Position numbers and translations under genes: made by a program. This document shows positions 53,207 through 61,419 of a stretch of DNA of 64,000 nt, in pieces; position 1 is the stretch's first letter; every line of letters starts with the position of its first letter. Below the pieces are notes generated by a model that was given only the letters and a program-made list of their open reading frames with translations, did not search any database and was not told where the DNA came from. This stretch comes from Clostridium paridis. GTDB taxonomy: Bacteria > Bacillota > Clostridia > Clostridiales > Clostridiaceae. The DNA is taken from assembly GCF_016765615.1 (NCBI RefSeq), contig NZ_JAESWA010000022.1, forward strand, positions 87,542 through 151,541. The letters run 5' to 3'.

Positions 53207-55457
53207 ACTCTTCACCCTCTTCTAAAACTTGATCTTTTTTTTCTACTTTCACAGCACTTGAACTAGTTAGTTCTTCACTTTCTTTGATTGTCTTTGGTTC
53301 TATCTCACCAACTTGGCTTACATAAAGTTTATAATAATATCCTTTTTTCTTAAGTAAAGTCTCATGATCTCCAATCTCTACTACTTCTCCCTTATCAAGC
53401 ACATAAATTATGTCACAATTTCTAATAGTAGATAATCTATGAGCTATTATAAGCATAGTTAAGCTTTTTCCTTTAACAAATAAGGTATCATAAATCTTTG
53501 CTTCACTTATAAAATCTAAATTACTTGTGGCTTCATCTAAAATAAGAAATTTACATTTTTTTATTAATGCTCTAGCTAAGGCTAATCTTTGTCTCTCTCC
53601 TCCTGAAAGTCCTCCTCCAGCTTCATCTAAGAATGTATCATATTTAGCTGGAAGCTTTTCTATAAAAGAGCTACAATTCGCATTTTCACAGGCACTTTTC
53701 ATTTCTTCATAGGTCACATTCTCTTTACCCAACAGAAGATTTTCTCTAATAGGGCCTGAAAACAACTCAATATTCTGTGGTACATAAGCCATAGCCTTCC
53801 TTAGCTCATATATATCTAACTCTTCAATATCATACCCAGAAATCTTAATCTTTCCTTCTTCTGGAGTATAGTATTTAAGCAATAACTTCGATATTGTGGT
53901 TTTCCCACTACCAGATTCCCCAACTAATGCAACCTTTTTCCCTTTAGGTATATTTATAGTTACATTTTTAAGTACAGGTGCTCTACTACCATATCTAAAT
54001 GTTATATTATCTAGCTCAACATCTCCATCAATACTCTCTATTTTTATTTTGTCTTCTATAACTTGTTCCCTTTCAACCTCATATATTTCTGATATTCTTT
54101 TTAATGATACGCTCGCCTCTTGTATACTTAGCTGAAGACTTATTAATCTACCTATAGGATCCATAAAATATCCTGATAGTGATGTAAATGCCATTAAACT
54201 TCCGAGTGTTATCTTCCCATCTATAACCATAGTAGCACCTAAATACATAAGAATTAGATTTCCTACGGTTGAAACTCCTGAGGAGATAGATCCCTGTATA
54301 TTTGATAGAACCCCTTCCTTAAAGGCAATTCTTAAATTCTTAATATATTCTGTTTCTAATTTTTCTAAACTCTTTTTTTCTGCTGCAAGTACTTTTATTG
54401 TTTCTACGCCTTTTAGACTTTCAATTATATGACTATTTAATCTTGCTTCAGCTTCCATTTTTTTTAGATTAATTTTCTTATAAGGACTCTTAAATATATA
54501 TATTAAAGCTGCGCTTATAAGAGTAAGTATTAGAATTACCACAAAAAGAGTTTGATTCATGATATATAAAACTATTGCTGAAACTACAGCTAAAACGATA
54601 TCAATTATTAGTGATAAAGAAATTGAAGTTAATACGTTCTTTATAGTAAAGGCATCTCTAAACCTTGTTAAAATATCTCCTACTTTCCTTGTTGTAAAAA
54701 ACTTCATTGGAAGCTTGTACACATGTTTAAAATAACCAAGCAATAGTGGGATATCTATCTTCTGAGATAAATATAATAACATCTGTTGTCTAATTGCTGA
54801 TAAAGCTATTTGTGTTACTCCTAGAACTAAGAATCCAATTACAAAAATTGTTAGTTGATTCTTTAGTCCATATGGAAGAATCTCATCCATCAAAATCTTA
54901 TTAAAAAATGATGATGCAATCCCAAGTACTGTAAGTATCACAGATACAAGGATACTGTAAAAAAACAACGCTTTTTGTGGTACAAGAAGCCCAACAAACT
55001 TCCATAGCATTCCATCCTTATTCCATTTATCTATCTGAAACTCATTATTAGGAACAAGCAAAAGCATAACTCCATCAAAACTTCCGAAAAAATCCTCTAT
55101 ACTTTTCTTTTCTACGCCCTTATCTGGATCTAATATTATAACCTTATCTTTCTTAATTTTGTGTACTACTACAAAGTGGCTTACCCCTTCATTAGTTATA
55201 ATATGTGCTATTGCCGGCAAGGAATATTTACTCTTAAATCCTTCCTTATCTACCCTAATAGCTTTTGTATCAAAACCCAATTTTTTAGCTCCATCTTCTA
55301 GTCCTTTTAAAGTTGTCCCTTTTATGTCAGTACCAAGCACATCTCTTAATTTTGTTATAGTTATTTCTTTTTTATAATACATGCAAATTGTAGCAAGGCA
55401 CGCTGCTGCGCAATCTGTCATATCATGTTGTTTAACTAAATATTTTTTATAGGCCAC
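53193..55457 (-). CDS. C39-peptidase ABC transporter (bacteriocin exporter)
   Basis: A 754-residue protein. Residues 1-130 form a C39 peptidase (Cys16 in QHDMTDCAAACLATI and His in SHFVVVHKI) that cuts double-glycine leaders. A six-helix ABC membrane domain follows, then an ATPase with Walker A GESGSGKT, signature LSGGERQRLALARAL and Walker B FLILDEATSNLD. The C-terminal tail is acidic. GTG start at 55457 with GGGAG eight bases upstream. First gene of the cluster. Confidence 0.94.
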   Translation of the reverse strand: MAYKKYLVKQHDMTDCAAACLATICMYYKKEITITKLRDVLGTDIKGTTLKGLEDGAKKLGFDTKAIRVDKEGFKSKYSLPAIAHIITNEGVSHFVVVHKIKKDKVIILDPDKGVEKKSIEDFFGSFDGVMLLLVPNNEFQIDKWNKDGMLWKFVGLLVPQKALFFYSILVSVILTVLGIASSFFNKILMDEILPYGLKNQLTIFVIGFLVLGVTQIALSAIRQQMLLYLSQKIDIPLLLGYFKHVYKLPMKFFTTRKVGDILTRFRDAFTIKNVLTSISLSLIIDIVLAVVSAIVLYIMNQTLFVVILILTLISAALIYIFKSPYKKINLKKMEAEARLNSHIIESLKGVETIKVLAAEKKSLEKLETEYIKNLRIAFKEGVLSNIQGSISSGVSTVGNLILMYLGATMVIDGKITLGSLMAFTSLSGYFMDPIGRLISLQLSIQEASVSLKRISEIYEVEREQVIEDKIKIESIDGDVELDNITFRYGSRAPVLKNVTINIPKGKKVALVGESGSGKTTISKLLLKYYTPEEGKIKISGYDIEELDIYELRKAMAYVPQNIELFSGPIRENLLLGKENVTYEEMKSACENANCSSFIEKLPAKYDTFLDEAGGGLSGGERQRLALARALIKKCKFLILDEATSNLDFISEAKIYDTLFVKGKSLTMLIIAHRLSTIRNCDIIYVLDKGEVVEIGDHETLLKKKGYYYKLYVSQVGEIEPKTIKESEELTSSSAVKVEKKDQVLEEGEEYEYN

Positions 55458-55519
55458 TTTTTAGTCTCCCTTTGTCTAAATCATTTTATATTTTTTATTA
55501 AAATAATAATACAATATTT

Positions 55520-55570
55520 TGTAACTAAAATTACATTTATGTAATAAAGTGGTATTTTTTTGTAATAACC
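55520..55570 (-). promoter_or_regulatory. repeated TGTAA elements upstream of the bacteriocin operon
   Basis: TGTAA occurs at 55520, 55540 and 55561, about two helical turns apart; the first is half of TGTAA-N6-TTACA (55520-55535). Downstream on the minus strand TTGTAT (55514-55509), 18 bases, TATAAA (55490-55485) could be the promoter. Confidence 0.4.
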
Positions 55571-55584
55571 GTATTATATGCACG

Positions 55585-55620
55585 AAAAAAAGTCCTTAAT
55601 AACTCAAGGACTTTTTTATT
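55585..55620 (-). terminator. terminator of the hydrolase operon
   Basis: AAAAAAAGTCCTT (55585-55597) and AAGGACTTTTTT (55606-55617); symmetrical enough to work both ways. Confidence 0.85.
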
Positions 55621-55646
55621 TTATTAATATAATCTACATTTAATTT

Positions 55647-56486
55647 CTAGTTTAAAAACCACATTATTTTATCTACAAGATCAGTAAGAGAATGTCCCTT
55701 ACCCTTCAATATATTAATATTTGCTTTAGGTCGTAATTCACTCAACCTTTTCGCAGTCTTTAAAGAATGTAGCATTATATCATTTTCTCCTACAAATAGT
55801 GCTATTGGCATATCTAATCTTTTTAATTCATCATCTAAAAATATAGGAATTGTCTCTCTTCTATAGATAAAATTCTTAGTGATTAATCTTTGATATTTTA
55901 AGATAGTCTCAGGAATTTCTTTATTTCCATTAATTTTATAGACTAGCCTTTTTACGCCAGTCTCTCCTAAACAGGAATAATACAAAGCTTTAAAGATAAA
56001 GGACTTTTTTTGTGGTCCTATTCCAGAGGGTGAAATAAGCACAAGTTTATCCACTTTCTCAGGGTAATTCACGGCAAATTTTAATGCCATCCAGGCACCT
56101 AAAGAAATACCTACAAAACTTGATTTTTCTATTGATAATTCATTTAAAACATCATTAACCCAAGAAACATAATCCATTCCATTTAAAGAAGCTTGATATT
56201 CATTGCTTTTACCTGGCTCTCCTGGTATGTCTATAGCATACACTCTATAATTAAGAGCATACTCTTTTATATCTTTTAACCACATAAAAGAATTCATTCC
56301 ACTCCCATGAAACAATATAATAGGTGGAGCTTCCTTTTTCCCGCTAGCTATAATAAATGTATTTCCTAAACATGAATTTAGATTAATTATCTCATGTGGA
56401 AAATCAATCTTTTCAATAAAAGAATCGTAGTATTTTAATATATCATTTTTTCCTTGTACCGATTTAAAAACGGTTTTTGCATTCAA
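55647..56486 (-). CDS. alpha/beta hydrolase
   Basis: A 279-residue hydrolase: oxyanion region PIILFHGSGMNSFMW, nucleophile Ser in FVGISLGAWMAL, acid in LFVGENDIM and catalytic His in KGKGHSLTDL. Substrate unknown. Third gene of the HTH - DUF4180 - hydrolase operon. Confidence 0.9.
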   Translation of the reverse strand: MNAKTVFKSVQGKNDILKYYDSFIEKIDFPHEIINLNSCLGNTFIIASGKKEAPPIILFHGSGMNSFMWLKDIKEYALNYRVYAIDIPGEPGKSNEYQASLNGMDYVSWVNDVLNELSIEKSSFVGISLGAWMALKFAVNYPEKVDKLVLISPSGIGPQKKSFIFKALYYSCLGETGVKRLVYKINGNKEIPETILKYQRLITKNFIYRRETIPIFLDDELKRLDMPIALFVGENDIMLHSLKTAKRLSELRPKANINILKGKGHSLTDLVDKIMWFLN

Positions 56487-56502
56487 TTATCTCTCCCCCA
56501 TT

Positions 56503-56868
56503 TTATCTTAGTTTTAATAACCACTCCTCAGTCTCAGTTATATCCTTAAAGGTTCTAAAATCATTTCCCTTATTTGACTCTAATATCATTTCTCTAAACC
56601 TGTCATTTAGTCTATCTTCATTTTCTATAATAACTCCAACCTTAATCTTATAATTCATAAACTTTTGTAACACCATTCCTGCTAGTCTTGTTTTTAAATT
56701 AAAGAAATCATCAGAAAGTGCTTTATCATAAAACACTAAATAATTTGTGTCATTTTCCCAACACTTAGATATATAATCTGTTGCTTCTTCTTCTCTCTTT
56801 AATTGTTCTTCATTAGAATCGAAAACAATATATACTAAATCTTCTTTTTTTATTACTTCATAATTCAT
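56503..56868 (-). CDS. DUF4180 family protein
   Basis: A 121-residue protein with the DUF4180 core YLVFYDKALSDDFFNLKTRLAGMVLQKFMNY ... KVGVIIENE. Family function unknown. It starts one base after the HTH gene's stop and is 16 bases before the hydrolase gene. Confidence 0.85.
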   Translation of the reverse strand: MNYEVIKKEDLVYIVFDSNEEQLKREEEATDYISKCWENDTNYLVFYDKALSDDFFNLKTRLAGMVLQKFMNYKIKVGVIIENEDRLNDRFREMILESNKGNDFRTFKDITETEEWLLKLR

Positions 56869-56869
56869 T

Positions 56870-57355
56870 TTACTTTCCTCCCTCTACAAGCATTTTAATA
56901 AAGCTAAGCATATCTTCAGTGAATTTTATATCTCCCCAAAGTAGTACCTTTAACTTATTTTCCTTTTCATAATACTTTACGTTAATAGTTGAATTTCCCA
57001 TGCTAGCATCCTTGCTATTTAGTAGGGCAATTAATGTATTAGATATTCTCATATATTGATCTGAATTTATTTCATTTATATCAGCTACAGTAGATACATT
57101 AATCCTTCCACTTGATTTTCTTATATTTTCTCCTTTAGTTGAAAACTCAATAACTTGTTCTTTATCTTCATTTTCCTTACTAATGTTTAAGTTATTGCTC
57201 TCCATAAATAAGCTTAAATCGTGTCCTGTAATTCTCCACTGCTTTCCAACTTTATTTGCCCTGAGCTTGCCCTCTGTTATAAACTTTCTTATAGTTTTAT
57301 GATGCATATCTAAAATCTCTGCGATTTGATCAATCGAATAAAATTTATCTTCCAT
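56870..57355 (-). CDS. excisionase/MerR-type HTH protein
   Basis: A 161-residue protein. The N-terminal domain is a winged HTH of the excisionase type (YSIDQIAEILDMHHKTIRKFITEGKLRANKVGKQWRIT). A charged linker and an uncharacterised C-terminal domain of about 70 residues follow. It probably regulates its own operon through the phased repeats in its promoter. Not linked to any integrase here. Confidence 0.82.
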   Translation of the reverse strand: MEDKFYSIDQIAEILDMHHKTIRKFITEGKLRANKVGKQWRITGHDLSLFMESNNLNISKENEDKEQVIEFSTKGENIRKSSGRINVSTVADINEINSDQYMRISNTLIALLNSKDASMGNSTINVKYYEKENKLKVLLWGDIKFTEDMLSFIKMLVEGGK

Positions 57356-57390
57356 TGCAATCTTTCCTTTCTTTGCTATCCTATAGTGAA

Positions 57391-57472
57391 ATTATATTGA
57401 GTTTTATTGCTATTGTCAATACTTTGTTGTATTTTATTGTACTTTGATTAACTTTATTGCTATTTGTTGGAA
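57391..57472 (-). promoter_or_regulatory. promoter overlaid by 10-bp-phased repeats
   Basis: Minus strand: -35 TTGACA (57419-57414), 17-base spacer, -10 TATAAT (57396-57391). On the plus strand TTTATTG or TTTGTTG begins at 57403, 57423, 57433, 57453 and 57463, with weaker matches at 57393 and 57443. All starts share one 10-base register. This looks like a multi-site operator on one face of the helix. Confidence 0.6.
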
Positions 57473-57477
57473 TAAAA

Positions 57478-57510
57478 AAAGCAGCTACAATTTCATTTGC
57501 AGCTACTCTT
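57478..57510 (-). terminator. terminator of the HD hydrolase gene
   Basis: On the minus strand GCTGCAA pairs with TTGTAGC (one G-T pair), followed by TGCTTTTTTTATTCC, about 25 bases after the stop at 57534. Confidence 0.65.
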
Positions 57511-57533
57511 GTTTAAAGAGTAAATCAATTAAT

Positions 57534-57959
57534 CTAATCTTTAAGACTCTTAATAATTCGCTCAGTTGCTTTGCGATACTTTTCTAATCTTATATAATCT
57601 CTTTCTGTAGGATTCTTAATTCTTGATAAATCCATATTATCATTTAAATCTGCAAGCTTTACATAACAAGCTAATTTATTATTTATAACTCTTTCTATAA
57701 AATCATCGTAGTTCTCATTAGCTTTTCTTGTTAACGCATCTAAAGCTTCTAATATTTCTTCTGAAAACCCTTCTGCTTTTAAATATTCTAATGTAACCTC
57801 TGTGTCTTCTATTACATCATGCAATACCCCGCATATTCTCTCAATTTCAGTTTTTCCTGAAAGCATAACTCTAAGTGGATGAAGAATATATGCTTCTCCA
57901 GCTTTGTCAACTTGCCCCCCATGAGCTTTTGTTGCTATAATAATAGCTTTTTCAAGCAT
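57534..57959 (-). CDS. HD-domain (MESH1/SpoT-hydrolase-like) protein
   Basis: A 141-residue HD protein with YILHPLRV, the HD motif GVLHDVIEDTEVT and VKLADLNDNMDL. This is the hydrolase half of RelA/SpoT proteins alone, so it may degrade (p)ppGpp or related nucleotides. Twenty-one bases after the gene at 57981, perhaps one operon with the sigma factor. Confidence 0.87.
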   Translation of the reverse strand: MLEKAIIIATKAHGGQVDKAGEAYILHPLRVMLSGKTEIERICGVLHDVIEDTEVTLEYLKAEGFSEEILEALDALTRKANENYDDFIERVINNKLACYVKLADLNDNMDLSRIKNPTERDYIRLEKYRKATERIIKSLKD

Positions 57960-57980
57960 TTAAGCACATCCTTCTATCTA

Positions 57981-58649
57981 TTATTTAAGAAAACTAATTA
58001 CTTGATCTTTTATATTAAAAACCACTGTTCCTATAAGAATTGCAAATAGAATAATATAAAGTATCCATGAAATTATACTTGCTTTGGGTTGCCTAAATTC
58101 ATCTATCTTAATACCTTTGCTTTCATTTAAATACTTAATTGCTTCCATAAAAATTCTTCTATTATCTTCACCATATGCTCTTGCAGATATAGCAAACTCA
58201 TCATTAAACTCAAATGTAATGGTGTCGCACTTTTCCCATAGATTTATTAAATGTTTTAGATTCTTTATTTCATTACAATATTCCTCTAACACCTCATATA
58301 ATTTACTCATTTTATATGCAAATATTCTCTTATTAGTAATAAATAGTGCAATATATACTCTAGGTTCTCCCCAAACTGGTGCAGAATAGATTCTAAATAT
58401 CTCCTTTTCATAATTACTTTGAAGCATAATCATTTTATATTCTATTTTTTCATCCTCAAGAAGGCTCTCATTAACTTTTTCCTCTAATCTCATAAACGCT
58501 ACTTTTCTTAATATCTTATCATTTTTTACATTATATAAATCTTCACCTACACTATTAGGTGCTTCTAGTGCGCTTTCTTCAATTGCATTTATTTCTTCCT
58601 CTGAATACTCTATGGTGTTTAATAACTTTAATAATTCTCTATCATCCAT
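57981..58649 (-). CDS. tail-anchored protein paired with an ECF sigma factor (anti-sigma candidate)
   Basis: About 222 residues: a helical N-terminus (LLNTIEYSEEEINAIEESAL), a middle beta domain (IYIALFITNKRIFAY region) like PH-type domains, and one C-terminal helix (ISWILYIILFAILIGTVVF). It overlaps the sigma gene by eight bases, the usual layout for a sigma/anti-sigma pair. No ZAS-type zinc motif is seen. Start at 58649 with AGGTGA six bases upstream. Confidence 0.65.
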   Translation of the reverse strand: MDDRELLKLLNTIEYSEEEINAIEESALEAPNSVGEDLYNVKNDKILRKVAFMRLEEKVNESLLEDEKIEYKMIMLQSNYEKEIFRIYSAPVWGEPRVYIALFITNKRIFAYKMSKLYEVLEEYCNEIKNLKHLINLWEKCDTITFEFNDEFAISARAYGEDNRRIFMEAIKYLNESKGIKIDEFRQPKASIISWILYIILFAILIGTVVFNIKDQVISFLK

Positions 58650-59190
58650 TATAATCACCTACTATTCTTTTAATTTTCTTCTTAGCTCTAGAAATTCTTG
58701 TGTATATATATTCCTCTGAATATCCAAGTTCTTTACCTATTTCTTTAATGGGAACCCCTTCTAAATATCTTTTAAGAAATATAATCTTGTCCTTTTCTTC
58801 TAAATTATCAAGAAGTTCATTTATTAGTTCTTTATTTTCAATTCTCTCTAAGTCATCATTATATATTGAAGTAATCTCATCCATATATTCTAAAACATTA
58901 TTTTCTCTTAAACTTTTTCTTTTAATATTTAATGCCTTGTATTTAGTTATAGATATTAACCATGCTTTAAAGTTTCCTTTATTATAATCAAAGCAATCAA
59001 TGTTAGACCATATGGTCATGAACACATCATTATAGCACTCTTCAATGCTTTCTTTTTCATAAGGTTCATTTAGTATCTTACTGGCCACGTAATAAACTAA
59101 TTTTCCATAATGAGTCATGAGTTTTTGGAAGCTCTCCATGTTCATATCTTTAATGCCTTGTATAATTTCACTTTCATTAAACTCTCCCAT
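58642..59190 (-). CDS. ECF-type RNA polymerase sigma factor
   Basis: A 182-residue sigma factor with region 2 (YYVASKILNEPYEKESIEECYNDVFMTIW, AWLISITKYKALNIKRK) and region 4 (LEEKDKIIFLKRYLEGVPIKEIGKELGYSEEYIYTRISRAKKKI). It directs a stress-type regulon that is not identifiable here. First gene of the small operon with its membrane partner. Confidence 0.92.
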   Translation of the reverse strand: MGEFNESEIIQGIKDMNMESFQKLMTHYGKLVYYVASKILNEPYEKESIEECYNDVFMTIWSNIDCFDYNKGNFKAWLISITKYKALNIKRKSLRENNVLEYMDEITSIYNDDLERIENKELINELLDNLEEKDKIIFLKRYLEGVPIKEIGKELGYSEEYIYTRISRAKKKIKRIVGDYNG

Positions 59191-59363
59191 GTCTTACCCC
59201 TCCTTCTATCTATTATTAACTTATAACTATAAGTTTCTGTCAAATATTTATAAAATTTACCTATTTAATTTTATAATTCCATGTATTTAAATTAATGTTA
59301 TAATTAAGTAACGTAATGACTATTTATGCAATATGAAGATAAATAAGACTTTTGGAGGTAACA

Positions 59364-59831
59364 ATGAGTAAAATATTAGTAGTGTTTTATTCTTTTTCTA
59401 ATACAACAAAAAGATTAGCAGAAGAAATAGCAGAACAAACTAAAGGTGATATTAGAGAGTTAATTCCTGAAAAATCCTATGCCTTTAATTATAATACAGC
59501 AACAAAGGAAGTAAGAAACGAAATTGAGAGAGGGTATTGCCCTAAATTAGTATCTGGTGTTGAATCAGTTGAGTCCTATGACTACATTTTTTTAGGAACA
59601 CCTAATTGGTTTAAATCATTTGCTCCACCCATATTAAGTTTTTTAAGAAACGTAGATTTGCAAGGAAAAACTATTATTCCTTTCTGTACCCATGGCGGTG
59701 GTGGCCTAGGACAAATTCAAGTTAATATTGAGGAGGAATGTCCCAAATCAACAGTCCTTTCTGGTTTTGAAACCATGAGTAATTTTGATAAAGAAAAAAT
59801 TAAAAATTGGCTTAAAAAAATTAGTCTATAA
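59364..59831 (+). CDS. flavodoxin
   Basis: A 155-residue flavodoxin with the FMN phosphate loop VVFYSFSNTTKRLAEEIA and later CTHGGGGLGQI. Electron carrier that can replace ferredoxin. GGAGGTAACA sits directly before the ATG at 59364. Alone on the plus strand with its own terminator. Confidence 0.9.
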   Translation: MSKILVVFYSFSNTTKRLAEEIAEQTKGDIRELIPEKSYAFNYNTATKEVRNEIERGYCPKLVSGVESVESYDYIFLGTPNWFKSFAPPILSFLRNVDLQGKTIIPFCTHGGGGLGQIQVNIEEECPKSTVLSGFETMSNFDKEKIKNWLKKISL

Positions 59832-59835
59832 TATA

Positions 59836-59870
59836 AAATCCACTAGTTAAACTAGTGGATTTATGTTTTT
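59836..59870 (+). terminator. terminator of the flavodoxin gene
   Basis: AAATCCACTAGTT and AACTAGTGGATTT arms followed by ATGTTTTTAA. Confidence 0.7.
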
Positions 59871-59884
59871 AATATATATTTCAT

Positions 59885-60202
59885 TTATGGATTTGTCTTC
59901 ATACTATCTATGTGCCAAGCTCTATCTTTATCTCTTTTCATATTAAAGAATATTACTTCATTAATACCAGTTATTTTATCGTAATTATAAACATCAATTT
60001 CGTATCCAAATTTTTCAGAATATTTTAGTGTAGGAACTATTTTAACTTTATCTGCTACTTCTATTCCACTTCTAGATTTTATATAGTCATACACTACGCT
60101 TTTAGATATTTGCACCTCTGAGCACATAAATATTCCGCAAGCTAACAGAACTATAATTACACCTAGTATTATATACTTTCTCCTTTTCACAAATATCCTC
60201 AC
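59885..60202 (-). CDS. small membrane-anchored protein of unknown function
   Basis: About 105 residues: basic N-terminus, one helix (KYIILGVIIVLLACGIFMC) and an extracytoplasmic domain (KSRSGIEVADKVKIVPTLKYSEKFGYEIDVYNYD). GTG starts at 60202 and 60190 are both possible. It directly follows the DUF362 gene. No family recognised. Confidence 0.6.
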   Translation of the reverse strand: MRIFVKRRKYIILGVIIVLLACGIFMCSEVQISKSVVYDYIKSRSGIEVADKVKIVPTLKYSEKFGYEIDVYNYDKITGINEVIFFNMKRDKDRAWHIDSMKTNP

Positions 60203-61237
60203 CTAAACCTCTATAAGCTCATACTCTTGGCTGCCTAAGCCTATACTTTCTGCATAATCAAGAGTATATCTCCCTCTTCTAAATACAGTCTTATTATTGT
60301 CCTTATCAATCATATCCAAACATGCCTTATCAATAGCTACGGGATCTAGGGATGCAAAAACTCCCACATCATCAACTATTGGTTTCATATTATGACCTTC
60401 ACAGTCACAATTTTTAGTAATGTTAAAAGCAAAGGTTATATAAATATTCTTCTTATCCTTTGCTGCAGCATAAGCATATTCAGATAGTCTTTCATTAAAG
60501 GATTTCGAAATAGATGCAAACCAGCTATTAGTTATAGCTCCATGTGGGCATATTGCCATGCAGGATGCACAACCAACACATTTGTCTTTATCTATCTTTG
60601 CCTTCTTATTTAGAGTTATTGCATTTTCCGGACATCTTTTTGCACAAGCACTGCAAGCCTTACATTTTAGTGCACTAATCTTAGGTATTGAATTTGCATG
60701 TTGAGCAAGCTTCCCCCCTCTTGCTGCACACCCCATACCAAGTTGTTTTATAGCTCCGCCAAAGCCTGCTAATGCATGTCCTTTAAAGTGACTTATAACA
60801 ATTAATTGCTTTTTATCTGCTATTTCTTTACCTATCTTGCACTTATTAAAATTCTTCTTATTTATCTCGACTTCTTCGTAAGCTTCACCATGTTCTCCAT
60901 CTGCAATTATCACAGGAAGTTCTGTAAAGCCATGCTCCTTTGCAAGCTTTACATGCCTCTCTCTTGTTGTTCTCTCTCCCTTATATAAAACATTGGTTTC
61001 AATGAATGCACTTTCTATTTTTCTATCTTTTAAATAACCTATTATTCCTCCAAAATTTTTTGACTCAATAAAAGTTTTATTTCCACTTTCACCAAAATGA
61101 ACTTTAAGTGGTATAAAGTTTTCAAGCTTTATATTTTCCTCTTTTACTAATCTCTCTAAAAGTTCACCTGCTGCTTCACTAATTTCTTCAGTTTTAGAAT
61201 AAGAATCAATCCCCTTAAAATATACCTTGTTCACCAT
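60203..61237 (-). CDS. DUF362 domain protein with two 4Fe-4S clusters
   Basis: A 344-residue protein with the DUF362 fold (LKVHFGESGNKTFI, FKGHALAGFGGAIKQLGMGCA) and a bacterial ferredoxin insert (CKACSACAKRCPENAI and CVGCASCMAICPHGAI). Common in clostridia; partner and reaction unknown. GGAGG site before the ATG. Confidence 0.9.
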   Translation of the reverse strand: MVNKVYFKGIDSYSKTEEISEAAGELLERLVKEENIKLENFIPLKVHFGESGNKTFIESKNFGGIIGYLKDRKIESAFIETNVLYKGERTTRERHVKLAKEHGFTELPVIIADGEHGEAYEEVEINKKNFNKCKIGKEIADKKQLIVISHFKGHALAGFGGAIKQLGMGCAARGGKLAQHANSIPKISALKCKACSACAKRCPENAITLNKKAKIDKDKCVGCASCMAICPHGAITNSWFASISKSFNERLSEYAYAAAKDKKNIYITFAFNITKNCDCEGHNMKPIVDDVGVFASLDPVAIDKACLDMIDKDNNKTVFRRGRYTLDYAESIGLGSQEYELIEV

Positions 61238-61419
61238 ACATCCTCCACTACACGTTAGTTAAAATCTTAAATATAATTTTTCAATTAATTTTATTATAAA
61301 TCAAATACTTCCAAATATCTCTATTAGAATTAAAAATTTAATAGAGATAATACTATTACTGTGGTATTATTAACTAGCACTAACAGGAAAAATTTAAGTT
61401 AATAATGAAAGGTGAACAT

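Noticed and set aside
56870-57355. phage excisionase as part of a mobile element
   Set aside because: The HTH is excisionase-like, but no integrase, attachment repeats or phage genes lie nearby; a plain regulator is more likely.
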